A stretch of DNA of 64,000 bases from Acidimicrobiaceae bacterium (lineage in GTDB: Bacteria > Actinomycetota > Acidimicrobiia > Acidimicrobiales > RAAP-2): contig DAIDKS010000040.1 in NCBI GenBank assembly GCA_027449885.1, positions 1 through 64,000 of the forward strand, read 5' to 3'. Shown piece by piece: positions 17,369-26,279 of the stretch; the first letter of the stretch is position 1, and each line of letters begins with the position of its first letter. The position numbers and the translations under genes are program-made. The notes under the pieces are model-generated. The model saw only the letters and a program-made list of their open reading frames with translations. It did not search any database and had not been told where the DNA came from.

Positions 17369-18560
17369 GGGGCGATCGCTCGGCCGACGGGCGCCAGGCG
17401 ACGACCCCGAGGAGCACGACCCCGAGGCCGGCGCCGAGCCAGGCGTCCCCGGTCCAGCCGGCCCGCACGTACAGGGCCCCGGAGGCGAGCGAACCCGCCG
17501 CGGCGCCGGCGAAGCACGAGACCATGTAGGCCGAGTTGATGCGGCTGCGCGCCTCGGGCCGCAGGGCGTAGATGATCGACTGATTGGTGATGTGCAACCC
17601 CTGCATCCCGGCGTCGAGGATGATGATGCCGAGGGCGAGGAGCCCGAGGGAGTCGGCCCCCACGCCGACCAGGACGAACGAGGCGATCACCAGGAGGACG
17701 GCGAGGGCGGACGCGCCGGCGCTGCGCTGGCGGTCGGCGACGTGGCCGGCGAGGTTCGCCGCCGAGACCCCGGCGACGCCGAAGAGGCCGAAGGCGCCGA
17801 TCACGGCGTTCGAGTAGTGGAACGGCGGCCCCGCCAAGTGGAACGACAAGGTCGTCCAGAGGACGTTGAAGGCCGCGAAGTCGAGGGCTCCGATGAGCGA
17901 TCGTCGACGGAGGACGGGAAGGTCCCGGAGGAGGCGGAGGGGGTCGACCAGCAGCCGGCCGTAGTGGTGGTGGGCGCGGGGCGGATCGGCCGGGACGACG
18001 CGGGCGAGGACGATGGCCGTGATCCCGACGAGGACGGCGCCGAGCCAGTAGACGCTGCGCCAGCCGGCCGCCTGGGCGACGAGGCCGGAGACGGTGCGCG
18101 AGAGGAGGATCCCGGCGAGCAGTCCGGTCATCACACGGGCGATGGCTCGTCCACGCTGGGTCGGGGGCGCGAGATCGGCGACGAAGGGAACCGTCGTCTG
18201 GGCGCCGACCGACGTGAGTCCGACCAGGACCATCACCGGGGCGAAGAGCCCGTAGCCGGGCACGACGGCGGCGAGAGCCATGGCGACCGCGGCGAGGGAG
18301 AAGATGGCGACGAGCAGTCGGCGTCGATCGAGCAGGTCCCCGAGGGGAAGGACGAAGGCGAGGCCGAGCGCGAAGCCGACCTGGGAGAGCGTCATGAGCG
18401 ACGTGGCCGCTCCCGTCGAGATGCCGAATCCCCCGCGTACCTCGTGCAGGAGGGGCTGGATGTAGTACAGGTCGGCGATGATGACGCCAGTCGCCACGGC
18501 GAGCAGGGTCAGCAGGGACCGGGGGAGGCGCTCCGGAGAGGCCGCGGCGGGTTCGCTCAC
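17358..18560 (-). CDS. MFS transporter, DHA1-like
   Basis: Major facilitator of 400 residues with 12 predicted helices. The loop 2-3 motif appears as LPLGDLLDRRRLL and the loop 8-9 equivalent as GHVADRQRSAGA. The profile fits the drug/metabolite:H+ antiporter 1 group (YnfM/AraJ-like); substrate unknown. GTG 18560 overlaps the thioesterase stop in GTGA. Last gene of a four-gene minus-strand operon with an ABC exporter and a thioesterase, suggesting export of a common class of hydrophobic compound. Confidence 0.87.
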   Translation of the reverse strand: MSEPAAASPERLPRSLLTLLAVATGVIIADLYYIQPLLHEVRGGFGISTGAATSLMTLSQVGFALGLAFVLPLGDLLDRRRLLVAIFSLAAVAMALAAVVPGYGLFAPVMVLVGLTSVGAQTTVPFVADLAPPTQRGRAIARVMTGLLAGILLSRTVSGLVAQAAGWRSVYWLGAVLVGITAIVLARVVPADPPRAHHHYGRLLVDPLRLLRDLPVLRRRSLIGALDFAAFNVLWTTLSFHLAGPPFHYSNAVIGAFGLFGVAGVSAANLAGHVADRQRSAGASALAVLLVIASFVLVGVGADSLGLLALGIIILDAGMQGLHITNQSIIYALRPEARSRINSAYMVSCFAGAAAGSLASGALYVRAGWTGDAWLGAGLGVVLLGVVAWRPSAERSPLSA

Positions 18561-18976
18561 GCGGGGCGGTCCCCCGGCGGGATCGAGTAGGTGACCTGGG
18601 CCTTCGCTGCGAGATCGCTCGATCCCTCGGAGAAGATGTCGATGTCGACCACCGCGAGGCGACGGCCGAGCTTGAGCAGGCGGGTACGAGCGCAGACGTC
18701 GGCGATCGCGGGCTTGCGGAGGAAGTCGATGTGCAGGCTGGTGGTGACGGCGAGCAGGACTGGTCCGATGTGGTACAGGATCGCGAGCCACGCGGCCGTG
18801 TCGGCGAGCATCATGAGCGTCGGACCCGAGATCGTGCCACCGGGTCGACCGTGACGATCCGTGGCGGGTAGGCAGACGACGATCGCCTCGTCGTCGGCGG
18901 CGCGGACCACGGGTACGTCATTGCCCGGGAAGGCCTCGACGAGGATGCGCTGCATCTCGTCGATCGAGAGGGCCAT
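18557..18976 (-). CDS. PaaI-like hotdog-fold thioesterase
   Basis: 139-residue hotdog protein. The GGTISGPTLMMLADTAAWLAI segment is the central hotdog helix with the likely catalytic Asp/Thr region, followed by TTSLHIDFLRKP. Such proteins hydrolyse acyl-CoA or aryl-CoA thioesters. ATG 18976 overlaps the ABC permease stop in ATGA. Its translational coupling between two transporters is unusual and suggests the exported compound or its precursor is a thioester. That link is inference. Confidence 0.82.
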   Translation of the reverse strand: MALSIDEMQRILVEAFPGNDVPVVRAADDEAIVVCLPATDRHGRPGGTISGPTLMMLADTAAWLAILYHIGPVLLAVTTSLHIDFLRKPAIADVCARTRLLKLGRRLAVVDIDIFSEGSSDLAAKAQVTYSIPPGDRPA

Positions 18977-19752
18977 CAGCCGGCCCTCCGGAACCGGGCG
19001 GTGGCGAGCGGGGCGAGCACGGCGAGGATCCCGAGGCCCCAGGCCAGGGTCAGCCACGCACTCGAGCCGTGCGGCTGACCCAGCATGAGACCCCGCACGG
19101 CGTCGGCCGCCTGGGCGACCGGCTGGTTGCGGGCGAATCCCTGGAGCCATCCCGGCATGCCGGCGACCGGGACGAAGATCGATGAGGCGAAGGTCAGCGG
19201 GAACACGACCGGGAAGGTCATGGCCTGGGCGGTCTCTGAGTTGGGCGCCGCGAGCCCCACGTAGGCGAATCCCCACGAGAGGCAGAAGGCGAAGAAGAGC
19301 ATGAGGAGGCTGGCCTCGAGATAGGGGACGACGCCGCCCCCCGGGCGGAAGCCGACCGCGAAGCCCACGGCCGTGATGACGATCAGCACCAGCACGTTGC
19401 GAGCGACGTCGGCCACCGTCCGTCCGGCGAGGACCGCCATTCGGGCCATCGGCAGCGCGCGGAATCGCTCGATCAGCCCCCGCTGCAGGTCCTCGGCGAG
19501 ACCGATCGCGGTGCCGATCGACCCGAAGATCGTGGTCTGGACGAGGATCCCCGGGATGAGGAAGTTCACGTAGGCCGTCGGGCCAGTCCGGATGGCGCCG
19601 CCGAAGACGTAACGGAAGAGCAGGACGAACATCACCGGCTGGACGATGGCGAAGACGACCGAGATCGGGACGCGAATCAGGGCGAGGATGTTGCGACGGG
19701 TGATCGTCGCGACGTCGGTGATCGCCCAGCGGAGCGACGGGCGCGAACTCAT
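18976..19752 (-). CDS. ABC-2 type transporter permease (DrrB-like)
   Basis: 258-residue permease with six hydrophobic segments. The signature loop DLQRGLIERFRALPMARMAVLAGR is typical of daunorubicin-resistance/ABC-2 permeases. FPLTFASSIFVPVAGMPGWLQGFARNQPV is the conserved extracytoplasmic-to-helix-5 region. Pairs with the ATPase encoded 4 nt upstream by overlap. Role: export of a lipid, polyketide or drug; substrate unknown. Confidence 0.92.
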   Translation of the reverse strand: MSSRPSLRWAITDVATITRRNILALIRVPISVVFAIVQPVMFVLLFRYVFGGAIRTGPTAYVNFLIPGILVQTTIFGSIGTAIGLAEDLQRGLIERFRALPMARMAVLAGRTVADVARNVLVLIVITAVGFAVGFRPGGGVVPYLEASLLMLFFAFCLSWGFAYVGLAAPNSETAQAMTFPVVFPLTFASSIFVPVAGMPGWLQGFARNQPVAQAADAVRGLMLGQPHGSSAWLTLAWGLGILAVLAPLATARFRRAG

Positions 19753-20741
19753 CGGCGGCGACCTCGGCGACGCGGTGACGCGAGGTCGGACGCCTCGTCC
19801 TCCGCTCGGTGTCCGGTCAGGGTGAGGAACACGTCGTCCAGGCTCGGCTCGCGCAGGGCCAGGCCCGCGAGGGAGATGCCGGCCGTGTCAAGTCGGCGCA
19901 GGGCGTCAGCGGCGCTCGCGGGACCGTGGCGCACGGTGAACTCGACGAGCGTCCCCTCGACGTTGGGCGGGGTGGCGGCGAGGTCGCCGACCAGCCCGAG
20001 GCCCCGCTCCGCGTCCGGGGCGTTCGCGAAGCTGAGCGAGAGCACGGTCGCTCCGAGCTGGGCCTTGAGCTCGCGTGACGTGCCCTGGGCGATGACCCGG
20101 CCGTGGTCGAGGACGACCAGCTGACGCGCCAGTCGGTCGGCCTCCTCCAGGTACTGCGTCGTGAGGAGCACGGTGGTGCCGCCCTCCACGAGCCCCTCGA
20201 TGATGCTCCAGAGCCCGAGCCGGCTCTGGGGGTCGAGGCCGGTCGTGGGCTCGTCGAGGAAGAGCAGCGGGGGGTCGGCGACGAGGGCGGCCGCCAGATC
20301 GAGGCGTCGGCGCATCCCCCCGCTGTAGGTCTTCGCGATCCGGTTGGCCGCGTCGGCGAGGTCGAAACGAGCCAGCAGCTCGCGGGCCGTCGCCACGGCG
20401 TCGCGCGTCGAGAGGTGGTTCAGGCGTCCGATCATGCGGAGGTTCTCGATACCGGTCAGGTTCTCGTCGACCGTGGCGAACTGACCCGCGAGGCCGATCG
20501 ACCGTCGGACCGCGTCGGCGTCGCGCACGACGTCGAAGCCGTTGACGTGAGCGGTCCCCTGCGTCGGCGCGATGATCGTCGACAGAATCCGAATCATCGT
20601 CGTCTTGCCCGAACCGTTGGGTCCGAGCAGTCCGAAGACCTGGCCCCGCGGGACCTGGAGCGAGACCCCGTCGAGGGCTCGGACGCTGCCGTCGCGGAAG
20701 GTGCGCACGACGTCCTCGGTCTCGACGGCGTACTCCGGCAC
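19749..20741 (-). CDS. ABC transporter ATP-binding protein (DrrA-like)
   Basis: 330-residue ATPase with Walker A GPNGSGKT (about 39-46), Q-loop in GLAGQFATVDENLTG, signature YSGGMRRRLDLA, Walker B LLFLDEPTTGLD and a switch His replaced by Gln (LLTTQYLEEAD, normally TTH or TTQ in DrrA relatives). The C-terminal DrrA extension (DDVFLTLTGHRAED) is present. GTG 20741 lies 6 nt after a TAGACT -10, predicting a leaderless transcript. First gene of the export operon; divergent from dnaG. Confidence 0.93.
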   Translation of the reverse strand: MPEYAVETEDVVRTFRDGSVRALDGVSLQVPRGQVFGLLGPNGSGKTTMIRILSTIIAPTQGTAHVNGFDVVRDADAVRRSIGLAGQFATVDENLTGIENLRMIGRLNHLSTRDAVATARELLARFDLADAANRIAKTYSGGMRRRLDLAAALVADPPLLFLDEPTTGLDPQSRLGLWSIIEGLVEGGTTVLLTTQYLEEADRLARQLVVLDHGRVIAQGTSRELKAQLGATVLSLSFANAPDAERGLGLVGDLAATPPNVEGTLVEFTVRHGPASAADALRRLDTAGISLAGLALREPSLDDVFLTLTGHRAEDEASDLASPRRRGRRR

Positions 20742-20747
20742 GGCGCG

Positions 20748-20753
20748 AGTCTA
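20748..20753 (-). promoter_or_regulatory. Predicted -10 box, leaderless ABC operon
   Basis: TAGACT on the minus strand, 6 nt upstream of the ATPase GTG (20741). Faces away from the dnaG -10 at 20793-20798. Confidence 0.58.
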
Positions 20754-20792
20754 GGGTCGAGCGACTCGCGACCGGTCGGTCGGGCGACCCGG

Positions 20793-20798
20793 TACCTT
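20793..20798 (+). promoter_or_regulatory. Predicted -10 box, leaderless dnaG
   Basis: TACCTT ending 6 nt before the dnaG GTG (20805). No Shine-Dalgarno in the gap. Confidence 0.55.
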
Positions 20799-20804
20799 AC
20801 GAAC

Positions 20805-22604
20805 GTGGCGATTTCCGAGGCCGACATCGCGGCGGTCCGCGCCGCCACCGACATCGTGGCCCTCATCTCCGAGCACGTCGCTCTGCGCAAGGTGGGGCGA
20901 CGCTGGACCGGTCTCTGCCCGTTCCACGCCGAACGAACGCCGTCCTTCTCGGTCAACGCGGAGGAGGGGCGCTACTACTGCTTCGGCTGCCGAGCGGCGG
21001 GTGACGCCATCACGTTCGTGCGCGAGACCCAGCACGTGGACTTCGTGGATGCGGTTCGACTCCTGGCCGACCGGGCCCACGTCGAGATCCACGAGGATCC
21101 CGACGCCGCACGGACGCGGCGCGAGCGTCAGGCCCTGTACGACGCGATGGAGCGAGCCGTCAGCTGGTACCACGATCGGCTCCTGCACGATCCGGCGGCC
21201 CGTCCGGCGCGGGAGTACCTGCGCAGTCGCGGGATCGGTGGTGAGGTCGCTCGGCGATTTCGCCTGGGCTGGGCGCCCGACGACTGGGACGCCCTCACCC
21301 GCGCCCTGGACCTCTCACCCGCCGTCCTCGAGGGAACCGGACTGGGGTTCGTGAATCGCCGCGGTCGGCGTCAGGACGCGCTGCGGGCTCGCGTCATCTT
21401 CCCCATCTTCGACACCTCCGGTCGGGCGATCGCCGTGGGCGGGCGCATCCTGCCGGGCGCCCCCGTTCGCGAGGGTGCGGCCCCCGAGCCGAAGTACAAG
21501 AACAGTCCCGAGACGTCGATCTACTCGAAGCGCCGCGTCCTCTACGCGCTGAACTGGGCGAAGGACGACGTGATCCGCTCGGGCGAGATCGTCGTGTGCG
21601 AGGGCTACACCGACGTCATCGCCGTCTTCGGCGCCGGTGTCGAGCGCGCGGTCGCCACGTGCGGGACGGCGCTGGGTGAGGAGCACTTCCGCACCATGCG
21701 CAACTTCGCCCAGCGCATCGTGCTCGCCTACGACGCCGACAGCGCGGGTCAGAGTGCGGCGGCGTCCGTCTACCAGTGGGAGCGTCAGCACGAGGTGGAC
21801 GTGGCGGTGGCGAAGCTGCCACGGGGGCTCGACCCCGCCGAACTGGCCCAGCGCGATCCCGAGGCGCTGCGCCGGGCCGTGGGGGAGGCCGTTCCGTTCC
21901 TCGAGTTCCGGCTCGACCGGGCTCTCGAGTCGGTGCCCACGGCGACCCCCGAGGGCCGCGCGCGGGCGGCCGAGGCGGCCGTCGCGGTGCTGGCGGAGCA
22001 CCCCAGCGAGCTGGTGCGCGACCAGTACGCCGTGCGCGTGGCCGACCGCCTCCGACTGGACGTCACCGTCGTGCGGGCCGATCTCGCGGCGCGACTGCGA
22101 GGCGAGGCGCCCGTGGAGCGCTCGTCGCGGCGGGTGTCGAGCGGGGTGCCGAGGGGTCCTCGGCCCGGTCTCGAGGCTCTGCGCGTCTGCGTGCACACCC
22201 CCGAGCGCCGGGAGCGCTTCGTGTCCGCGTACTTCACCGACGCCCACCAGCGAGCGGCCTTCGAGGCCCTCGGTCGCGCGTCCGGCCTCCACGACGCGCT
22301 CGACCTCCTTCAGCGCGAGGGCGAGGACGCCGCGGCGGCGATCCTCAACGCCCTCGTCGTCGACGAACCGCTCGCCGACGACGCCGCGGCCGTCCGCTCC
22401 CTCGTGGCCCAACTGCTGCGCTCGGTCGTCCCCGGTGCGCTCCGGGACCTCGAACACGACCTGAGCGCCGGGCTCCTCGATCCGATGGTGGCCCACGCGA
22501 CCGTGCGCGACGTGAAGGAGCGTCTCGCCCTGCTCGACGGCCCCGACGGTGACAGCGCGGAGGCCGAACTGCGCGAGTGGCTCGTCGGTCGAGCCCGCTC
22601 GTGA
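20805..22604 (+). CDS. dnaG: DNA primase DnaG
   Basis: Synthesises RNA primers at the replication fork. The 599 residues have the CHC2 zinc domain (LCPFHAERTPSFSV, YYCFGCRAAGD), the TOPRIM core with VCEGYTDVIA and AYDADSAGQSA, and a C-terminal helicase-interacting region. The chosen GTG 20805 gives the standard N-terminus (ISEADIAAVRAATDIVALI); the frame stays open upstream but only as antisense of the ABC gene. The stop overlaps the sigma-factor start, a relic of the macromolecular-synthesis operon (dnaG-rpoD). Confidence 0.96.
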   Translation: MAISEADIAAVRAATDIVALISEHVALRKVGRRWTGLCPFHAERTPSFSVNAEEGRYYCFGCRAAGDAITFVRETQHVDFVDAVRLLADRAHVEIHEDPDAARTRRERQALYDAMERAVSWYHDRLLHDPAARPAREYLRSRGIGGEVARRFRLGWAPDDWDALTRALDLSPAVLEGTGLGFVNRRGRRQDALRARVIFPIFDTSGRAIAVGGRILPGAPVREGAAPEPKYKNSPETSIYSKRRVLYALNWAKDDVIRSGEIVVCEGYTDVIAVFGAGVERAVATCGTALGEEHFRTMRNFAQRIVLAYDADSAGQSAAASVYQWERQHEVDVAVAKLPRGLDPAELAQRDPEALRRAVGEAVPFLEFRLDRALESVPTATPEGRARAAEAAVAVLAEHPSELVRDQYAVRVADRLRLDVTVVRADLAARLRGEAPVERSSRRVSSGVPRGPRPGLEALRVCVHTPERRERFVSAYFTDAHQRAAFEALGRASGLHDALDLLQREGEDAAAAILNALVVDEPLADDAAAVRSLVAQLLRSVVPGALRDLEHDLSAGLLDPMVAHATVRDVKERLALLDGPDGDSAEAELREWLVGRARS

Positions 22605-23437
22605 GCCGATCTCGCTCGGTGGCCGGTCTCGAGATCCTCGAGCCCCTCTCGCGCGAGGACGAGCGGCGGCTCCACGCCGACATCGTGGCGGGACGACGCG
22701 CTCGCGTGGCCCTGGTGGCGGGGGTGGCGGCCCCTGACGAGCGGCGCCGGCTCAGCCGTGAGCGGCACGCGGGAGAGGCGGCGGAGTCCCACCTACTGCG
22801 CGCGACCCTCGGGCTCGTGCGCAAACGGGTGCAGGAACGGGGATTCCGCTTCGGGGACGAGGAGTTGGAAGCGGCCGGGCTCGAGGGGCTCGTGAACGCC
22901 CTGGCCCGGTTCGATCCCGCCCGGGGCGTGCGGTTCGCGACGTACGCGAACTACTGGATCGCGAAGATGGTGAACGAGGCCATTCAGCAGCAGGCGGGGT
23001 TGAGCGACGCGGAGATGAGGTCCGTGCTCGCCCTCGGTCGCCTCGAACGTCAGTCGCCACCGCGCCCGCTGACCGAGGAGCGCGTCAGTGAGGTCCTGGC
23101 GGTCACGCGGACGCGGGCGCGCGAGATGCTGCACCTCTATCGCGACGTCCAGGCGCGTCGCTACCGGGCCGCGAGCCTTCCCGAGACGCTGGAGAGGCCG
23201 GTCGCCGCGGAGGAGCCCGACGCACCCGCCTGGGTGATCGACGCCCTGCGTCGGGCCTGCGGCGCCGACTTCGACCTCTTCTGGCAGGTGACCTTCAAGA
23301 CGGCGTCACTGGAGTCGCTCGCCGCGGACCGGGGCATCTCGCGTCAGGGCATGTCGAAGCGGGTGGCGCGCCTTCGCCGAGCCGTTCGCGAGAGCCCGGA
23401 CGCCGCCCGTCTCGAGACGTGGTTCGACGGGCGTTGA
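22601..23437 (+). CDS. Diverged sigma-70 family factor
   Basis: 278-residue sigma factor translationally coupled (GTGA) to dnaG, the place where rpoD usually lies. A region 1.2-like stretch (LSREDERRLHADIVAG, about 14-29) is followed by region 2 (GLEGLVNALARFDPARGVRFATYANYWIAKMVNEAI). A short region 3 comes next, then a weak region 4 helix-turn-helix (ESLAADRGISRQGMSKRVARLRRAV). It is much shorter than a primary sigma factor, and region 4.2 lacks the conserved RERIRQIE-type recognition helix. It is therefore probably an alternative factor or a diverged paralogue of RpoD. Confidence 0.82.
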   Translation: MSRSRSVAGLEILEPLSREDERRLHADIVAGRRARVALVAGVAAPDERRRLSRERHAGEAAESHLLRATLGLVRKRVQERGFRFGDEELEAAGLEGLVNALARFDPARGVRFATYANYWIAKMVNEAIQQQAGLSDAEMRSVLALGRLERQSPPRPLTEERVSEVLAVTRTRAREMLHLYRDVQARRYRAASLPETLERPVAAEEPDAPAWVIDALRRACGADFDLFWQVTFKTASLESLAADRGISRQGMSKRVARLRRAVRESPDAARLETWFDGR

Positions 23438-23450
23438 GCCCGACGGGTGC

Positions 23451-23456
23451 TAACGT
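23451..23456 (+). promoter_or_regulatory. Possible -10 box for the tRNA pair
   Basis: TAACGT about 20 nt before the tRNA-Asn 5' end. This would place transcription start near 23463. No good -35 is seen. Confidence 0.35.
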
Positions 23457-23476
23457 GGCGGTGCCTTCGGGCGCCT

Positions 23477-23549
23477 TCCCAGATAGCTCAATTGGCAGAG
23501 CAAGCGGCTGTTAACCGCTAGGTTGCAGGTTCGAGTCCTGCTCTGGGAG
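23477..23549 (+). tRNA. tRNA-Asn (GTT)
   Basis: 73-nt cloverleaf. Acceptor TCCCAGA pairs with TCTGGGA; discriminator is G, as expected for Asn. The anticodon loop CTGTTAA gives anticodon GTT, closed by AGCGG/CCGCT. The T arm is GCAGG-TTCGAGT-CCTGC. CCA is not encoded. Confidence 0.96.
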
Positions 23550-23582
23550 CTCCAGCGGCGCCGTGCGCCGTGGGCCGGGCGA

Positions 23583-23655
<73 letters not shown>

Positions 23656-23828
23656 CGAGCCGCCGTCGCCGATGGAGAGGGCCGGTGGCGGGTTCCCGTG
23701 GTCGCTCGCCGACCGATCCGCGCTCCTGGCCGGCGCGACGAGAAGCGTGGACGCCGTCGCGAAAGTCGGCAATGGGGGCGCGGCCGTGGCCGCGACGCGT
23801 GACAGACTCACCGCGTGGAGGTGGGGAC

Positions 23829-24593
23829 GTGGGACGAGTTGAGGGAAAGTCGTGCGTGGTCACGGGGGCGGGCTCGGGCATCGGGCGCGCGAGCGCCATT
23901 CGTCTGGCCGAGGAGGGCGGACTCGTCGTCGTCGCGGACATCGACGGTGATCACGCTCGAGAGACGGTCGATCTGATCACGCGGACCGGTGGCGTGGCGA
24001 CGGCGGTCACGGTGGACGTGGCCGACCGTCACCAGGTCGACGCGATGGTCGCAACGGCCGTTCGGGAGTACGGGGCGATCAACGTCCTGGTCAACAATGC
24101 GGGAGTGAACATCCCGGGTGTCGTCCACGAGCTCACCGACGAGGTCATCGCCCGCACACTCGACGTCAACGTGAAGGGGCAGATCTACGGGTGTCGAGCG
24201 GCCATCCCCCACATGCTCCGTCAGGGCGGGGGGTCGATCATCAACGTCGCGAGCGTCAACGGACTGGTCTCCGAGCCCTTCCTAGCCCTCTACTCGGCCT
24301 CGAAGGGGGCGTCGGTCATGTGGACGAAGGGCGTCGCCCTCGACTACGCGAAGCAGGGGATCCGCTGCAACGTGATCTGCCCGGGCTGGGTGGACACGCC
24401 GATCAACTACGCCCACGCGGAGATGCTGGGCGGACTCGACAAGGTCTACGCCAGCATCGACAGTTTTCAGCCGATCGGCCGACCGGGCGAGCCCCGGGAG
24501 ATCGCCCACACGGTGCTGTTTCTCGCCTCGGATGAGACCGTCTTCATGACCGGCAGCGTGGTGGTAGTTGACGGCGGCATGACTTCGCAGTAA
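23829..24593 (+). CDS. Short-chain dehydrogenase/reductase (SDR)
   Basis: 254-residue classical SDR. Cofactor motif TGAGSGIG (about 12-19), an acidic Asp in VVVADIDGD that favours NAD(H), NNAG, catalytic Ser in the INVASVNG strand and YSASK as the catalytic Tyr/Lys. GTG 23829 has GGAGGT 6 nt upstream. The frame is open upstream through the tRNAs but without homology. The next gene, an amino-acid permease, starts 34 nt later on the same strand, so the pair may act on one substrate; its identity is not evident. Confidence 0.9.
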   Translation: MGRVEGKSCVVTGAGSGIGRASAIRLAEEGGLVVVADIDGDHARETVDLITRTGGVATAVTVDVADRHQVDAMVATAVREYGAINVLVNNAGVNIPGVVHELTDEVIARTLDVNVKGQIYGCRAAIPHMLRQGGGSIINVASVNGLVSEPFLALYSASKGASVMWTKGVALDYAKQGIRCNVICPGWVDTPINYAHAEMLGGLDKVYASIDSFQPIGRPGEPREIAHTVLFLASDETVFMTGSVVVVDGGMTSQ

Positions 24594-24627
24594 GCAGGAG
24601 CCCAATTATCACCCGGGGGGTACGGAT

Positions 24628-26232
24628 ATGGCAGATGGGCCAGCGCCGCTGAGCGGCCAGGCGCCGCTCAGCGACGAGGAGCAGTTGCACCGACTGGGCT
24701 ACGCCCAAGAGCTGCATCGCGGGATGTCGGGGTTCTCGAACTTCGCGGTCTCCTTCACGATCATCTCGATCCTGTCGGGGTGCCTCACACTGTTCAGCTT
24801 CGGCATGAACACGGGTGGGCCCTCGACCATGGTGTGGGGCTGGCTGCTGGTGGGCGGCTTCGTCGTTCTCGTGGGCATGGGGATGGCCGAGGTCTGCTCG
24901 AGCTACCCGACGGCTGGGGGTCTCTACTACTGGGCGGCCCGCCTCGCCAAGCGGAACGCCCCGCTGTGGAGTTGGTTCACGGGCTGGTTCAACCTGCTGG
25001 GCCAGGTCGCCGTCACCGCGGGCATCGACTTCGGTTGCGCGCTGTTCATCGAGGGCTTCCTTCAGTACCAGGGGGTCCTCTCGCCGAACGTCGGCTTCCG
25101 CACGGTCCAGCACGAGGTCGTCCTCATCACGGCGATCCTGCTCCTCGTGCACGGACTGCTCAACACCTTCGGCGTCGGACTCGTCTCGAAGCTCGCCGAC
25201 GTCTCGGTCTGGTGGCACATCGTGGGCGTGGGCGTCATCGTGCTCGTGCTGTTCATCGTTCCGACGCACCACGCGAGCGCCTCGTTCGTCTTCGCGCACT
25301 TCGTCAACAACACGGGCTTCGGTACGCCGATCTACGTGTTCCTCATCGGACTCCTCAACGCCCAGTACACGCTCACCGGCTACGACGCCTCGGCTCACAT
25401 GACCGAGGAGACGCGGGCGGCCAACGTGGCGGGTCCGCGCGGCATCGTCAACTCCATCGTCGTGTCGATCATCGCGGGCTGGGTCCTGCTGGTCGGACTC
25501 TCCTACGCGATCAACCCCGCGAAGTACGCGTCGGAGGCGGGGGCCCTGGTCGCCCCGGGACAGATCTTCGTCGACTCCCTCGGCCGCGCCGGGGGCGAGA
25601 TGCTGCTGCTCATCGCGATCGTCGCCCAGTTCTTCTGCGGCATGTCGAGCGTCACCGCGAACTCGCGCATGATCTACGCCTTCAGCCGGGACGGAGCCGT
25701 GCCGGGTCACCGGCTGTGGCACCGCATCAACCCCCGGACGCGCACGCCGACCAACGCGATCTGGTTCGCGGCGATCGGCGCGCTCATCCTGGTACTTCCG
25801 TACTGGTGGAATACGACGGCCTACGCGGCGGTCACGTCCATCGCGGTCATCGGCCTCTACATCGCCTACATCACTCCCGTCTTCCTGCGGGTGCGAGCGG
25901 GCAAGAGCTTCACGCCGGGCCCGTGGAACCTGGGTCGGTGGGGCGTCCTGGTCGGGACGGTCGCCACGATCTGGACCGTCTTCATCTGCATCATGCTGCT
26001 CCTGCCCCAGGTGAAGCCCATCACGGCGACGACCTTCAACTACGCGCCGATCGCGGTGCTCGTGGTCATCGGCTTCGCCCTCGGCTACTGGATGCTGAGC
26101 GCGCGTCGCTGGTTCAAGGGCCCGGTCGTCCAGGGCAGCGCCGAGGAGTTGGCGGCCATCGAGCGCGAGCTCAACCTCGAGGAGGCGGAGATGATCGCGC
26201 ACCACGAGCACCTGAACCCCTTCGACGACTGA
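24628..26232 (+). CDS. APC superfamily amino-acid/GABA permease
   Basis: 534-residue transporter with 12 predicted helices. The N-terminal GMSGFSNFAVSFTIISILSG and the ELCSSYPTAGGLYYWAARL-like segment (here AEVCSSYPTAGG) are signatures of the amino acid/choline transporter group that includes GABA and basic amino-acid permeases. TLTGYDASAHMTEETRAA is the conserved loop after helix 6. The last 45 residues are a charged cytoplasmic tail. GGGGGGT precedes the ATG. Followed by a long perfect hairpin. Confidence 0.9.
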   Translation: MADGPAPLSGQAPLSDEEQLHRLGYAQELHRGMSGFSNFAVSFTIISILSGCLTLFSFGMNTGGPSTMVWGWLLVGGFVVLVGMGMAEVCSSYPTAGGLYYWAARLAKRNAPLWSWFTGWFNLLGQVAVTAGIDFGCALFIEGFLQYQGVLSPNVGFRTVQHEVVLITAILLLVHGLLNTFGVGLVSKLADVSVWWHIVGVGVIVLVLFIVPTHHASASFVFAHFVNNTGFGTPIYVFLIGLLNAQYTLTGYDASAHMTEETRAANVAGPRGIVNSIVVSIIAGWVLLVGLSYAINPAKYASEAGALVAPGQIFVDSLGRAGGEMLLLIAIVAQFFCGMSSVTANSRMIYAFSRDGAVPGHRLWHRINPRTRTPTNAIWFAAIGALILVLPYWWNTTAYAAVTSIAVIGLYIAYITPVFLRVRAGKSFTPGPWNLGRWGVLVGTVATIWTVFICIMLLLPQVKPITATTFNYAPIAVLVVIGFALGYWMLSARRWFKGPVVQGSAEELAAIERELNLEEAEMIAHHEHLNPFDD

Positions 26233-26233
26233 A

Positions 26234-26279
26234 CCGCGTTCCCGGGTCCCGGGTGATCATCCGGGACCCGGGAACGCGG
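26234..26279. terminator. Perfect 19-bp hairpin between convergent genes
   Basis: Inverted repeat 26234-26252 / 26261-26279, 19 bp with no mismatch and an 8-nt loop (GTGATCAT). It starts 1 nt after the permease stop. There is no T-tract, but the stem is very GC-rich and symmetrical, so it could stop transcription from both sides. The rest of the gap (26280-26479) is GC-rich with no gene or motif I can support. Confidence 0.75.
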
